Under the pieces are notes generated by a model. It ran no database searches. It was not told the DNA's origin and worked only from the letters and a program-made list of their open reading frames with translations. A stretch of DNA of 32,394 nt, taken from Mesostigma viride (taxonomy: Eukaryota > Streptophyta > Mesostigmatophyceae > Mesostigmatales > Mesostigmataceae). The DNA lies in NCBI GenBank assembly GCA_009746045.1, contig RPFO01000542.1, positions 294,001 through 326,394 of the forward strand, given 5' to 3'. Made by a program: the position numbers and the translations under genes. This document shows positions 10,112 to 19,126 of this stretch, piece after piece (the first letter of the stretch is position 1; each line of letters starts with the position of its first letter).

Positions 10112-10953
10112 TCAACGCGGGCCAGCGATCGCGGCTTCCCTAGTCGCTTTCTGATTGAGACGCATCACTTTCGCGTTCTCTCGGATGCAAGCCCTATCCG
10201 TCTGAAAATCGTGCAACCCCCGCTCCCTAAAGATGGGCTCGAAGAGCTCCCTACTCCTATTGGCCACCACGACGGGGTTGGCGTCCGTCCGCTTGATCTG
10301 GTCCGCCTCGCTCACCTGCAAGAAGTACATGGCGGCTGATTGGACCTTGCTGTTCGTGTCGCGCGACGAACCGGTCGCGCCGTAGAGAGCGCGCAACTCG
10401 GCGGCCGTCTTTCCCGTCACGGTCAGGTTGTTCGTGTTGTGCACAGGAATGTACATGTTCCCCATCCCTTCGTGAGCGTCGACATGGGCCTTGATGGCCG
10501 CGTTCAACTCCTTCGTCGCCCATGAACTCTGGATGCGCGGATGCTCCTCCAGATTGGCCAGCGCGCCCTCGTTGGCACCCGCCCGACGGAGGATGTCCTC
10601 GGCGAGTGTCCGGTCGGCGTTCAGGTACCGCTCCAAGAGGACGGACATCTGCTCGCGGAACCTGGCCGCGACCTTGCCAGGCAGCAGCATTAGGATGCGA
10701 GTCAAGCCCTGGCGGTCGGTCACCGGGGTGTCTCGCTGCCGGGCCCCGGGGAATTTCCAGAGTAATATGATACATTCCACTTCCTTGTGCTCTTTCGCAA
10801 GGTTCGCGAGTGCGAGACTTGCCATCCGACCGGCGTTCGTTTTCAAAGTTCCGTCCGGTTTAGCGAAGGAAATGCACGCGATCGCGTCAATGATCGAAAT
10901 TTTGCCGTCGTCTGTCACCCGGATCTTGCCTTTGAAGCGAGGGTCGTCCCCCG
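10112..10953 (-). pseudogene. KilA-N/Bro-like DNA-binding protein, 3' part, split by the retrotransposon
   Basis: This is the C-terminal about 278 residues of a gene whose first 15 codons lie at 19127-19171 beyond the retrotransposon. The part next to the break (KIRVTDDGKISIIDAI) resembles the opening of KilA-N/MSV199/Bro-type domains found in large DNA viruses. It is followed by a block (WKFPGARQRDTPVTD, then LLPGKVAARFREQ and LLERYL) that I associate with a family repeated in algal genomes and their viruses. The rest is helical and charged. An ATG inside the LTR at 11014 keeps a frame open into the gene, so a shortened chimeric protein of about 300 residues with an LTR-encoded start is formally possible. 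Excising the element and one copy of the 5-bp duplication rejoins the two parts in frame with 293 codons. The family role is transcriptional or DNA-binding; the exact function is unknown. Confidence 0.7.
10949..10953. repeat. Target-site duplication, left copy (CCCCG)
   Basis: CCCCG directly precedes the left LTR and recurs at 19127-19131 directly after the right LTR. A 5-bp duplication is standard for Copia-type integration. Removing one copy with the element keeps the interrupted gene in frame. Confidence 0.85.
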
Positions 10954-11598
10954 ATTTAGATGAACGCGGAACAGTGAGTTTCTGGTCTTCCCAAGATGTG
11001 ATGAATGGAGCCATGGTTTCAACCAGCGGCTTTTAACCTTTACCACAGTTGCCTCACTACCCTGTGGTCACTAGCCTGAAGCGGCAGTACCCACGGACGG
11101 TGTTGGGAAAAAGACGCTTGGCCACTGCTGTGTCCGAGCCTTTCTAGGTCTCACCATTGCTGCCAGGCCTTGCACGCCTTGGCAGGTCCGCCACTGTCAA
11201 TTTCCTTGGTTGCATCAATCCAGGACGTCTGTCCTTCCATGAATGACAGTAACGCTCTGGATTTATCCGTCATGACAAGTACCCGTCCATCCCAGGCCTG
11301 CAGGACTGCCAGTCCTGAAGTCCTGTGACATTCTTGGTACCATCAACCAATATTGACCACAGTACCTCCTAGTGACAGTCGGTCCTGTGACACGTAACGT
11401 GTGATGGTTCACCCAACACTGCCACGTGCCCTGTCCCTCACGTGTCCTTAGTCCTGGTACTGCTGTAGCGTCCGGCGGCATTACTTCGGGACTTGATAAC
11501 TCTCAAGTTCCTTGTCCAAATGAGGCGTTTAGCACGGCGTTGGAAAGGCCACTTCAGGTATGATATGCTTAGCATATTGCATCACCAATATGCTAACT
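10954..11598 (-). repeat. 3' LTR, 645 bp
   Basis: It matches the 5' LTR at 18483-19126 except for A/T in GCGGAACAG, A/G in CCTGAAGCGG, and one extra A in an A-run near 11107. It encodes on the minus strand the Met that opens a frame into the interrupted KilA-like gene. Its sense-strand ends are AGTTAG and CTAAAT, not the usual TG and CA. Confidence 0.93.
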
Positions 11599-11616
11599 CC
11601 AACCCTTTCTTGTTTT
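11599..11616 (-). promoter_or_regulatory. Probable polypurine tract (plus-strand DNA synthesis primer)
   Basis: Directly before the 3' LTR the sense strand reads AACAAGAAAGGGTTGG. A purine tract at this place primes plus-strand synthesis in LTR retroelements. The two Ts near its 3' end make it imperfect. Confidence 0.55.
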
Positions 11617-12561
11617 GGAGCTGCAAGCTTCACACCATGACCAACCCATTCCTTGCTGCCTTGTGAAATGGACAACTGGTTACCCTGGACTTATAATAAG
11701 CCTCATGAGCACCCCTTTTGCCACCTTAATGGTATCCTTCTTAGGGATCTATGGTTCAACCCTGCCATCTGATCATTAACTTGACCTGCAGGTCATCCCC
11801 AACCCTTTCTTTTGCAACTGTACCTTGGCTTGGGCTTAAAGGAGGATGTTGAATATTCCTTAGGCAACATATCCTGGATATCTGAATGAGAGGCCCTGAC
11901 TACAGGAAACGTATTACAGTGAGTTCCTGGTCTTCCCAGTTATCACTGGCGCCCGTTTCATGGCGCCCGCCCCGAGCGTTCCAGGCATCATCCATCCAAA
12001 TGTTCACCAATGGAAACCACTTCAACACCACTGTGCCACTGCTTGATGGGGAGCCCATGTCATCACTGGGTGTTAAAGCCCAGGAGTCATACATACCAGG
12101 CTGTGGCTCAACTAGGGAATCGAACCCTACCCCAGAACCCCAGGTTAAACTTAACCTGGTCACATGACAGACAACAAGAGAGATTGGCATACAACATGAT
12201 TATGTTTTATTATAGAATATCCACCAAAACCAATGTTGAGTGTTCCCAGTGGACCAGCCTGCACCAGCAAGGCCCAACTGTCAGGTTACAACACCATAAT
12301 ATCCAAGGTTGTCACTTATTCACAGCTAAAGAAAACTAAACAAGAGAGATATATACAAACAACCTGGAAGAACTCTCAACATGGCCTGCCCTGTCATGGC
12401 CTAACTGCCCGAGGCCAAAGGCATCCCACTGTGCTAATCCTTTACAGGAAGAGCTTGCTCCTGTTGAGCCTTCTACCTGCTTGGTGACAGGTAGGCTACC
12501 TGTTGCCCTCCCCCCTGGGGACAACAGCACTGGTCAGCCACCAACTGGCAAAGGCTGGACT
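11599..12561 (-). other. 3' untranslated region of the retrotransposon
   Basis: No coding signal is visible between the pol stop and the 3' LTR. On the sense (minus) strand it holds a purine-rich tract right after pol (12505-12518), a 17-bp palindrome (12487-12503), a 20-bp palindrome (12140-12159), a tRNA T-arm-like hairpin (12113-12129), a 22-nt segment nearly identical to the 3' end of the LTR (11918-11939), and two copies of an AGAAAGGGTTGG motif, one near 11800 and one abutting the LTR. The repeats suggest remnants of an older LTR or of a rearrangement. Confidence 0.6.
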
Positions 12562-15500
12562 TCAAGTCCCACCAGAAAAGGGGTACATGAGCCCTTTGAG
12601 CACAGGGTATTGCAGCTCAGCCTTGCTCTCCAGCTTGGTGAGGGCGTCTGCTGGGTTGTCAACACCAGGCACATGTTCAAGATGAGCAAGGTAAGACATC
12701 TCCTTCAGCAACAAATAATCCAGATCCCTGCTCCTGGCGAGCTGTCTGTGCACAAACTGCACCATGCCCATGCTGTCTGTCTTGACCAGTGTGTGCAGCT
12801 GCAAGCTACAGGAAGCTACCTGACAGAGCTGGTAGAATAACTCCCTGAGGTAAAGAGCAGTGTGTAGCCCCTCACATATTGCCCTGCACTCAGCAATGTC
12901 ACTGCTGGGCGTCACCCTGTTCTGTAACCTACTGTACCAGCTGACCAGAGAAGTGTGCTCCTGTTGTAGTGTAATGAGTGCTGCTGCCCTACCCCTGACA
13001 TCCGTCACCTTCCTGCTGTCCATGGAACTGTCCACAAAAAGCACCATGTTGAGTGGTTTGTACAAGTCCACAGCTGCCAGTATGAGTGGAGGTGAGCTCC
13101 TGACAGACTCAACCACCTGCTCTGCCCCTACCTCAACCAGCTGAGCATCTGTGAGCCTACTCAGCACCAACAAATCTGGGGCACAAATGCTAGCTAGCCA
13201 AGCCAACATTCCCCTGATTGTGGCACACCTGGCCTGGGTAATGGGCTGCTGGAGGGCATCAATGATCTGCTGAGGATAGTTGTTGCCACCCTCCATCTTG
13301 ATAAACCAAGTACCTGCCCTCTTGATCAGCGTGGCCTGCATTCCACAAAACACCATGGGCTCATCCTGCTTCATGTGCTGGACCTTTCCTAACTCAAACC
13401 TCTTCTGGATCTTGGACAGTACTGAATCCACCCACTCAGGAGGCCCTAAAAGGTGCAGGTCATCTCCATGCAGAGATGCAAACACAGGCAACCCTTCATG
13501 AGTACTCTGGAACAAGCAAGGATCAACTGGAGACACAGTAAAGCCACAGTGAGTTTTCAGAAACTTTTCCAGGCTCTTTCTCCAGATGATAGGGCTGGAC
13601 CTGAGACCCTCCAAACCCTTGAGTATTCTGAGATATTTTGACTTGATCTCTGCTCTCCACACCTTGGGCACTGTTACAAAGAAGGGAGGGATATCACGCC
13701 ACGTCTCCTTGGCCTGCTCCACATCACCCTTGAGAAAAGCCCTCTTGAAATCAATCAGCACAGAGCTGTACGCAATGCCCTTGACCAGGAAAGACAGATA
13801 TATACACAGAACAATCCTCCAGGTATCATGCAGCATCCCAGGCGTATACAACTCCTCATCTGTCAGCTCCCCCGTGCCATGGTACTCAGTCACAACTGGC
13901 CTCACATGTGGCACCTGCACACCGTCTATCTCCTTCAGCTTGAGCACAAACAAGAGCCTTAGCAACTGATGCTCCCTGGGCAACTCATCCACAGGCTCAG
14001 CACAGTTAGACACTATCCAGTCATGCCCACTGGAGACAAACCCTAGAATCCATGCCTTAGCCATCTTGGGGCTTTGCATCAACTCTACCAACTGGTGCCA
14101 GGAAATAGGACTGTGACCAGCAATCTGGTACTTGTGCACCCCCAAGTCCCGTGGATCTAGGGTGGTTGGGATGATCAACAAGTCCTCAGCAATGGGCTCC
14201 TTGCCTTCAGGCCCCACACTCTGCTGCCCCTTCACAGCCTTGACTGCCACAGCTAGACCCTTGGAGTAGTGATATCTCTGGAGGGGCAAACTGCCATGAC
14301 CTTCTAGTGCAAGCTCATCTGCTGACAGAGTCACTCCTGGCATGCACAAGAAATTCTGGCCCAAAATGGCAGGCCCCTGGTACCCTTCCACCACACAGAA
14401 CGCAGTGGGGACACCCAGGATAGGCACAGTCACTTCCCCTAGGATCTTCATTGTTACAGTGCCCGTAAAGTCACTCACTGCCCTGCAGCCAGCCTTATTC
14501 ACCTTCAGGCCCTGAGCATCCTCCACCCTGATGATAGACACCTCTGAGTTAGTATCCACTTCTAGGGTAGCAGCCCAGCAAGAACCCCATTCAGTCAACT
14601 TAGATACCTTGGGATCCTTGTGCTTGTTGAACATGAGCGACCGGACAATGTCTGCCATGAGTGGCCTCTTGGACCCTGGTGCAGGCCCAGCCCCCGTTGG
14701 CTCCACCACAGGTGATGCAGTTGCCTCCTGCACCTCATCATCATCAGAGGGATAGCCACCTCCCACGTCAGTGACAGGCACATCAACTACCTGGTCCTTA
14801 ACCTGGCCCTCCAGCCAACACTGGGGTCCAGGCCCGTCTGCAGGCCAGATTGCATGTGGCTTGCGTTCCTTGACGTTGGCCCAGCTCAACCTGTAAACAT
14901 GCCTGGGATTACTCTCCAAGGCCACAAGGCAGGAACGATTGGCATCTTCCACACAGGTCACCACCCCGTTCTGCCACTTGCCCCTCTTGCCCTGCATTGA
15001 TGGCTCCTTCCACATTCTGACCTTCAGCCCCACCTGAGGCCTCAGCACATTCCAGCCCCTATCCTTGCGTCTCAACTGAGCAAACACCCTGTCTGCTTTC
15101 CTCAAGCATGCCTGGACCACTTCCTGGGCTAGCATCCCAAACTGCAGTGCTACAGGATTGACAGCCACCCCGTCATAATAGTAGTTTATTCTGAGGTTCA
15201 ACTGTTCTTCCACCTGCCTGGTCCACACTGCCCTCTCCAAAGCAGATGCTACCAGTGGCACCTTAGGTTCTGCCAGCACTACGGTCTTGACCTCCCTGAT
15301 GGATCTCTCCACAGCACCTTGCTGTCCATGGCTCTCCCTGGGCGTGACCAGCAGCTTGCATGGCAGTTGCTCCTGCTGTGACAGTAGGCACTCAAACTGA
15401 ATATCAGCCTGTACTGTCTTGTACACCCCAAAGCCTGGTAAGAGAGTCTGCAAGCCCAGCAGCAGGGTATTCCCCTTCATATCTGGCAGAATCTGGAGCA

Positions 15501-16098
15501 GCCTGTACCTGCTAAATCTGTCCACTGCCACCAAAATGTATAAGCCCCTGATATGCTGGACGTCTACCTGGATGTCCCCCTTCTCCCTGGCAGGCTCCCT
15601 AGCATGGGACCTTGGCTTCTTGGCAGCATTCTCCTTACAAGCACATTGCTCAGCTGCAGCCCTGCATGCTTCCCTCAGTGGCTCATCTCCAATCTTCCAA
15701 CCAAACATCTCAGCCATGGCTGTGTGACCAAAGATATTGTGCAGCCTGCGTCCAGCATCCGTGTAGCTCAGTTGCCTAGCCAGATTACGCACCTGGGAAG
15801 ACGCCTGGACGGGCCCTGCGTGTGAGGACGCAACATCCACCTTCTGCATCTTGGATCCAGAGGACCCAGCAGACCCTCCCAGCAGAGCATCTAGGCTCCC
15901 AGAGCCAACCCTGTCTGGGGACCCTCCACCTGTTGACAGTTGAGGGGATTGTTGTGCTGCAGCATGCATGCAATCTTGTGGAATGAGAACATCAGTACAC
16001 CCCTGGTGCTGATCAGAGGTGGCACCCTGCCCAGATTTATTTACATGTGAAGCTGTGTCCCCACAGGGTGTCTCACTATGTACACGGGACTGCTTCAC
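12562..16098 (-). CDS. pol: Pol polyprotein of the Copia-like element (integrase, retropepsin-like, reverse transcriptase, RNase H)
   Basis: This 1178-codon frame continues in frame from gag across a UGA. Domains in order: a pre-integrase zinc region with H and C residues (LHNIFGHT ... CACK, about 115-155); integrase core with D of IQVDVQH (about 180), D of VQADIQFE (about 232) and E of GAVERSIRE (about 264), spacing D-52-D-31-E; a retropepsin-like domain with VDTNSEVSII and later ILGQNFL (about 510-580); reverse transcriptase with IDFKRAFLKGD (about 783) and HGDD (about 880) in place of the usual YVDD; RNase H with FVDSSMDS, IAECRAICEG, TDSMGM and a closing PGVDNPADALTK. Copia elements normally place protease before integrase, so the order here is unusual, and the DTN triad differs from DTG/DSG. 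The frame is uninterrupted, consistent with recent activity, although HGDD leaves activity uncertain. Confidence 0.9.
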   Translation of the reverse strand: MKQSRVHSETPCGDTASHVNKSGQGATSDQHQGCTDVLIPQDCMHAAAQQSPQLSTGGGSPDRVGSGSLDALLGGSAGSSGSKMQKVDVASSHAGPVQASSQVRNLARQLSYTDAGRRLHNIFGHTAMAEMFGWKIGDEPLREACRAAAEQCACKENAAKKPRSHAREPAREKGDIQVDVQHIRGLYILVAVDRFSRYRLLQILPDMKGNTLLLGLQTLLPGFGVYKTVQADIQFECLLSQQEQLPCKLLVTPRESHGQQGAVERSIREVKTVVLAEPKVPLVASALERAVWTRQVEEQLNLRINYYYDGVAVNPVALQFGMLAQEVVQACLRKADRVFAQLRRKDRGWNVLRPQVGLKVRMWKEPSMQGKRGKWQNGVVTCVEDANRSCLVALESNPRHVYRLSWANVKERKPHAIWPADGPGPQCWLEGQVKDQVVDVPVTDVGGGYPSDDDEVQEATASPVVEPTGAGPAPGSKRPLMADIVRSLMFNKHKDPKVSKLTEWGSCWAATLEVDTNSEVSIIRVEDAQGLKVNKAGCRAVSDFTGTVTMKILGEVTVPILGVPTAFCVVEGYQGPAILGQNFLCMPGVTLSADELALEGHGSLPLQRYHYSKGLAVAVKAVKGQQSVGPEGKEPIAEDLLIIPTTLDPRDLGVHKYQIAGHSPISWHQLVELMQSPKMAKAWILGFVSSGHDWIVSNCAEPVDELPREHQLLRLLFVLKLKEIDGVQVPHVRPVVTEYHGTGELTDEELYTPGMLHDTWRIVLCIYLSFLVKGIAYSSVLIDFKRAFLKGDVEQAKETWRDIPPFFVTVPKVWRAEIKSKYLRILKGLEGLRSSPIIWRKSLEKFLKTHCGFTVSPVDPCLFQSTHEGLPVFASLHGDDLHLLGPPEWVDSVLSKIQKRFELGKVQHMKQDEPMVFCGMQATLIKRAGTWFIKMEGGNNYPQQIIDALQQPITQARCATIRGMLAWLASICAPDLLVLSRLTDAQLVEVGAEQVVESVRSSPPLILAAVDLYKPLNMVLFVDSSMDSRKVTDVRGRAAALITLQQEHTSLVSWYSRLQNRVTPSSDIAECRAICEGLHTALYLRELFYQLCQVASCSLQLHTLVKTDSMGMVQFVHRQLARSRDLDYLLLKEMSYLAHLEHVPGVDNPADALTKLESKAELQYPVLKGLMYPFSGGT

Positions 16099-16104
16099 TA
16101 GTCA
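16098..16104 (-). promoter_or_regulatory. Candidate UGA stop-codon readthrough site between gag and pol (UGA-CUA-G)
   Basis: On the sense strand the sequence is CAG AAG TGA CTA GTG AAG CAG: gag ends at TGA and pol continues in the same frame, with no intervening stop, as CTA GTG AAG. UGA followed by CUA(G) is the well-known efficient leaky context of alphaviruses and of several animal readthrough genes. No ATG is present at the start of pol. Readthrough would therefore produce a Gag-Pol fusion at a low ratio. Confidence 0.75.
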
Positions 16105-17425
16105 CTTCTGATCAGACTGCCCCTTCTTCTTGTTTGGGCAATCCCTCTTCCAGTGACCTTCCTTGCCACAAGCAAAACACTTGCTCTTGCCAGACCCTCC
16201 CCCTGGGGCCTTGCTGTCCTGCTTGTTCTGGTTGCCTGAGGCCTGATTGTTATTCTGCCCCTGGCCACCACCCTTACCCTGCTGATGGCTGTTACGGTTG
16301 CCAGACTGGTTCCCCTGATTCTGGTTCCCCTGCTGACCTCCTCCACCACCCTGGTTCTGCTCCTTCTGGGCCTGCTTCCTTCTCCTGCTACCATACCGTG
16401 TCCCAGATGGGGTACGGTTCTTGCCCTGGCTAGCCTGAGACGCTGACCCTCCCTGAGAACTGATACCCTTGCAGGTAGGGACCCGGGTCCTGAAGTTTAG
16501 TATCACACGCTTCAGAGCCCCCCAGGTGCCATCAGTGAGATCACAGAGCTGCCTAGCAGTAGCCCTACCTTCCTCTGACAAGCCCATCTTATCAAAGAAG
16601 TGGTCTGCTGCTGCCCTGACTGTCACACTGAAGCCCTGCTTCTTGCCTGCCTCCACGATCAACTCAAACCTGGCCAGCTCAGCAGCCACCTCACCCTTGA
16701 TCTCAAACTCATCAAATTCTCTCTTCTTTTCCATGGTGAGATTGTGAACCCTGTCAGAAAACTCCTCCTTGATGTCATCCAGGAACTGCAGCCAAGTGTG
16801 CCCCTCTTTCAGAGCATGCCTAGCCATGTCATTGACCCTTTCAGACGACCCCTTGTTTGCGGTGGAAGAGTGAAACACCCTGACAATATCCACACCTGCT
16901 GCGACAGAGCCCACGACTAGCTTCATGTCATCAAGCCATTTATCCAGGTTGTCTTGCTTCAGGGAGGGTTGAGCGCTTTCTGCCCATTCATGACTGTCAC
17001 AGCATCAGAAAATGGACGGGTGCCAGGCAACACACTCCCCACACGCACTGGTGGTGCCTGGGGAGGGTCAATCCTAGCCTCCAAACGCTCGGGCAACATA
17101 CCAGACACCCTATCGTGAACAGCAGCTTGCTTTGCAGCACGCACACCTGGGGTGACGATGGCGTCCTCCTCACCAGGCGTTGTGAGCACCACTGCATCCG
17201 TAGGTCGCCTGGCACGCTTGACTTTCTCCGCCTCAGCTTGCCCATCACGCCACCGCTTGTGTGTTCTCCCGGCCTGGGGTCCATCTCTGGGATAGGTTGC
17301 CCAGCTGGCGCCTCCACGCCCCTCTCCTCCATCGCCTCCCCTTCCTCTCTGGCGATGTCCTCCTCTGCCGTTCGCTCCCGTTGCTCCTCGAATGTCGCCG
17401 CACCCCGGCTTGCCCTCCTAGGCAT
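16102..17425 (-). CDS. gag: Gag polyprotein of the Copia-like element, zinc knuckle (two frameshifts)
   Basis: Gag coats the retrotransposon RNA and forms the particle. The clean C-terminal part (16926-16102, 274 residues) has a helical Copia-type Gag core (NLDKWLDDMKLVV upstream, then KEGHTWLQFLDDIKEEF), a Gly/Gln/Asn-rich linker and a CCHC zinc knuckle CFACGKEGHWKRDC that fits C-x2-C-x4-H-x4-C. Coding character continues upstream in two other frames to an ATG at 17425 (MPRRASRGAATFEEQ), giving roughly 440 residues. Joins are needed near 17265 and 17000; both are one-base deletions in the same direction as elsewhere in the window. Alternatively the gene starts at 16926 and the upstream frames are a separate decayed leader. 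The UGA stop sits in a readthrough context before pol. Confidence 0.82.
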
Positions 17426-17493
17426 TATATACAATGGCTGCGACCAACTTTGCAACAAGAAAACAGCAAACTCTCCACCTATCCTCCACCCCC

Positions 17494-18458
17494 TCAAGCC
17501 TCGTTTTCAGACGAAGCTTCTCCTGCAACCGGTGCAGGTGCTGGCTCGTGGAACGGTCCCTCCACCGGATTCAATGGCTGCCCCTGGTCGTCGTGAGTAG
17601 GCACAGGCCTAATAACCACCGGAAGCCTCAAACCATACGCGTAATCACGTATCCAGCGAGAACGCCCCCACCTCAGCAAATGGCCTCACCTAAACCAACG
17701 TTGTCGTCAATGTGGTAGCGATTAAGCTCGTCCCGCTGCGCCTGCTCACGGCCCTCCTGAGAGCCGTCGCCCTCGTGACGCCTCTGGGCCGGCTGTACTA
17801 CCGCCCCTGCTGGCTGATCTACGAAGTCGTAGAAGGCGTCGTCGGCTGAGACCTCTCGACCGCCAACCACGTCGACAGTCAAACTTAGCTGGTTTAACTC
17901 TCGGCGAGAATGTGGAGTATCCCGACTAGTGTAGATGGAGAAGGGATTAAGAGTAATGAAGACACGATCAGCAGCGCCTCTGGTCAACTCTAAGACAGAG
18001 TGCGCCAGATTCTGGCACTCTGCCACCAACGCCTGCGTACTGCCACGAACGATGGCCTCCCGCCTGTCCCGGGCGACCTGCACCACGTTTGGCACGCCGG
18101 TGTAGTCGTCCCCAAGGCGGAGATTGGCGACAAGGTCGTTTATCTCTCGGGCACCCCCGAGGCTTATGGCAATTATCTGCAAAAGCAGAGTGACCACCTG
18201 CTCAAACGCGAATGCGTTTGTGTGGCCAGCCCGCCAAGACGCTGGCAGCCTTCTGATGATTTCCGCGAGGTCCTCGCGAAATCTCAGCAGCTGCTCGGCT
18301 GCTCCTCGGACGTACTCGCCCGGTGCCGACACCGCACGAATATTTCGGCGCACTTCCCCCGAGTCCTCGTGCCCTCCTGCGGGTACTGGACTGGACGCCG
18401 CTACCGTTGCTGCACGCGCAAAGGTGTTTGTCCTAGCTTCAGAGTCCGAATTCGACAT
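17494..18458 (-). CDS. Extra reading frame upstream of gag, unknown function (one frameshift)
   Basis: I do not recognise this protein. The ATG at 18458 lies 24 nt inside the end of the 5' LTR, the first ATG of the internal region. The protein (MSNSDSEARTNTFARAATV...) runs about 320 residues if a one-base deletion near 17680 is bridged into the frame ending at 17494. It is mainly helical, with a hydrophobic stretch VVTLLLQIIAISLGG at about 125-140, charged segments typical of structural proteins, and an acidic/proline-rich C-terminus (EGPFHEPAPAPVAGEASSENEA is in the second frame). Unlike gag-pol it is CpG-rich. It could be an additional structural Gag-like protein, an accessory gene captured by the element, or the N-terminal part of a longer Gag. 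It is separated from gag's ATG by about 70 nt. Confidence 0.55.
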
Positions 18459-18482
18459 ATCCGTCGACCAGACTGTAATACG

Positions 18483-19126
18483 ATTTAGATGAACGCGGAT
18501 CAGTGAGTTTCTGGTCTTCCCAAGATGTGATGAATGGAGCCATGGTTTCAACCAGCGGCTTTTAACCTTTACCACAGTTGCCTCACTACCCTGTGGTCAC
18601 TAGCCTGAGGCGGCAGTACCCACGGACGGTGTTGGGAAAAGACGCTTGGCCACTGCTGTGTCCGAGCCTTTCTAGGTCTCACCATTGCTGCCAGGCCTTG
18701 CACGCCTTGGCAGGTCCGCCACTGTCAATTTCCTTGGTTGCATCAATCCAGGACGTCTGTCCTTCCATGAATGACAGTAACGCTCTGGATTTATCCGTCA
18801 TGACAAGTACCCGTCCATCCCAGGCCTGCAGGACTGCCAGTCCTGAAGTCCTGTGACATTCTTGGTACCATCAACCAATATTGACCACAGTACCTCCTAG
18901 TGACAGTCGGTCCTGTGACACGTAACGTGTGATGGTTCACCCAACACTGCCACGTGCCCTGTCCCTCACGTGTCCTTAGTCCTGGTACTGCTGTAGCGTC
19001 CGGCGGCATTACTTCGGGACTTGATAACTCTCAAGTTCCTTGTCCAAATGAGGCGTTTAGCACGGCGTTGGAAAGGCCACTTCAGGTATGATATGCTTAG
19101 CATATTGCATCACCAATATGCTAACT
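18483..19126 (-). repeat. 5' LTR, 644 bp
   Basis: It is the near-identical partner of 10954-11598 and holds the element's presumed promoter. An 11-bp stem TTAGCATATTG / CAATATGCTAA with a 6-nt loop (19097-19124) lies at its outer end. I could not identify a convincing tRNA primer-binding site: the sequence just inside reads CGTATTACAGTCTGGTCGAC, with the first TGG only 12 nt from the LTR edge. Confidence 0.93.

Larger units (their letters stand above)
10954..19126 (-). mobile_element. Copia-like (Ty1/copia) LTR retrotransposon, 8173 bp, transcribed on the minus strand
   Basis: The element is bounded by near-identical direct repeats and a 5-bp target duplication. On the minus strand the order is 5' LTR (18483-19126), an extra reading frame (18458-17494), gag with a zinc knuckle (17425-16102), in-frame UGA, pol with pre-integrase, integrase, retropepsin-like, reverse transcriptase and RNase H domains (16098-12562), about 960 bp of 3' untranslated sequence, a purine-rich tract and the 3' LTR (10954-11598). 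Integrase before reverse transcriptase identifies the Copia order. The LTRs differ at two substitutions and one A-run length, so the insertion is recent. gag-pol is CpG-depleted while the flanks and the 5' third are CpG-rich. Confidence 0.93.

Noticed and set aside
11263-11481. 72-codon frame repeated identically at 18791-19009
   Set aside because: It is simply part of the two LTR copies, not a duplicated gene.
12113-12129. Possible tRNA or tRNA-derived element: minus-strand TAGGG-TTCGATT-CCCTA looks like a T-arm with a B box
   Set aside because: I could not find a matching acceptor stem, anticodon arm or A box at the right distance, so it is at most a tRNA-like fragment.
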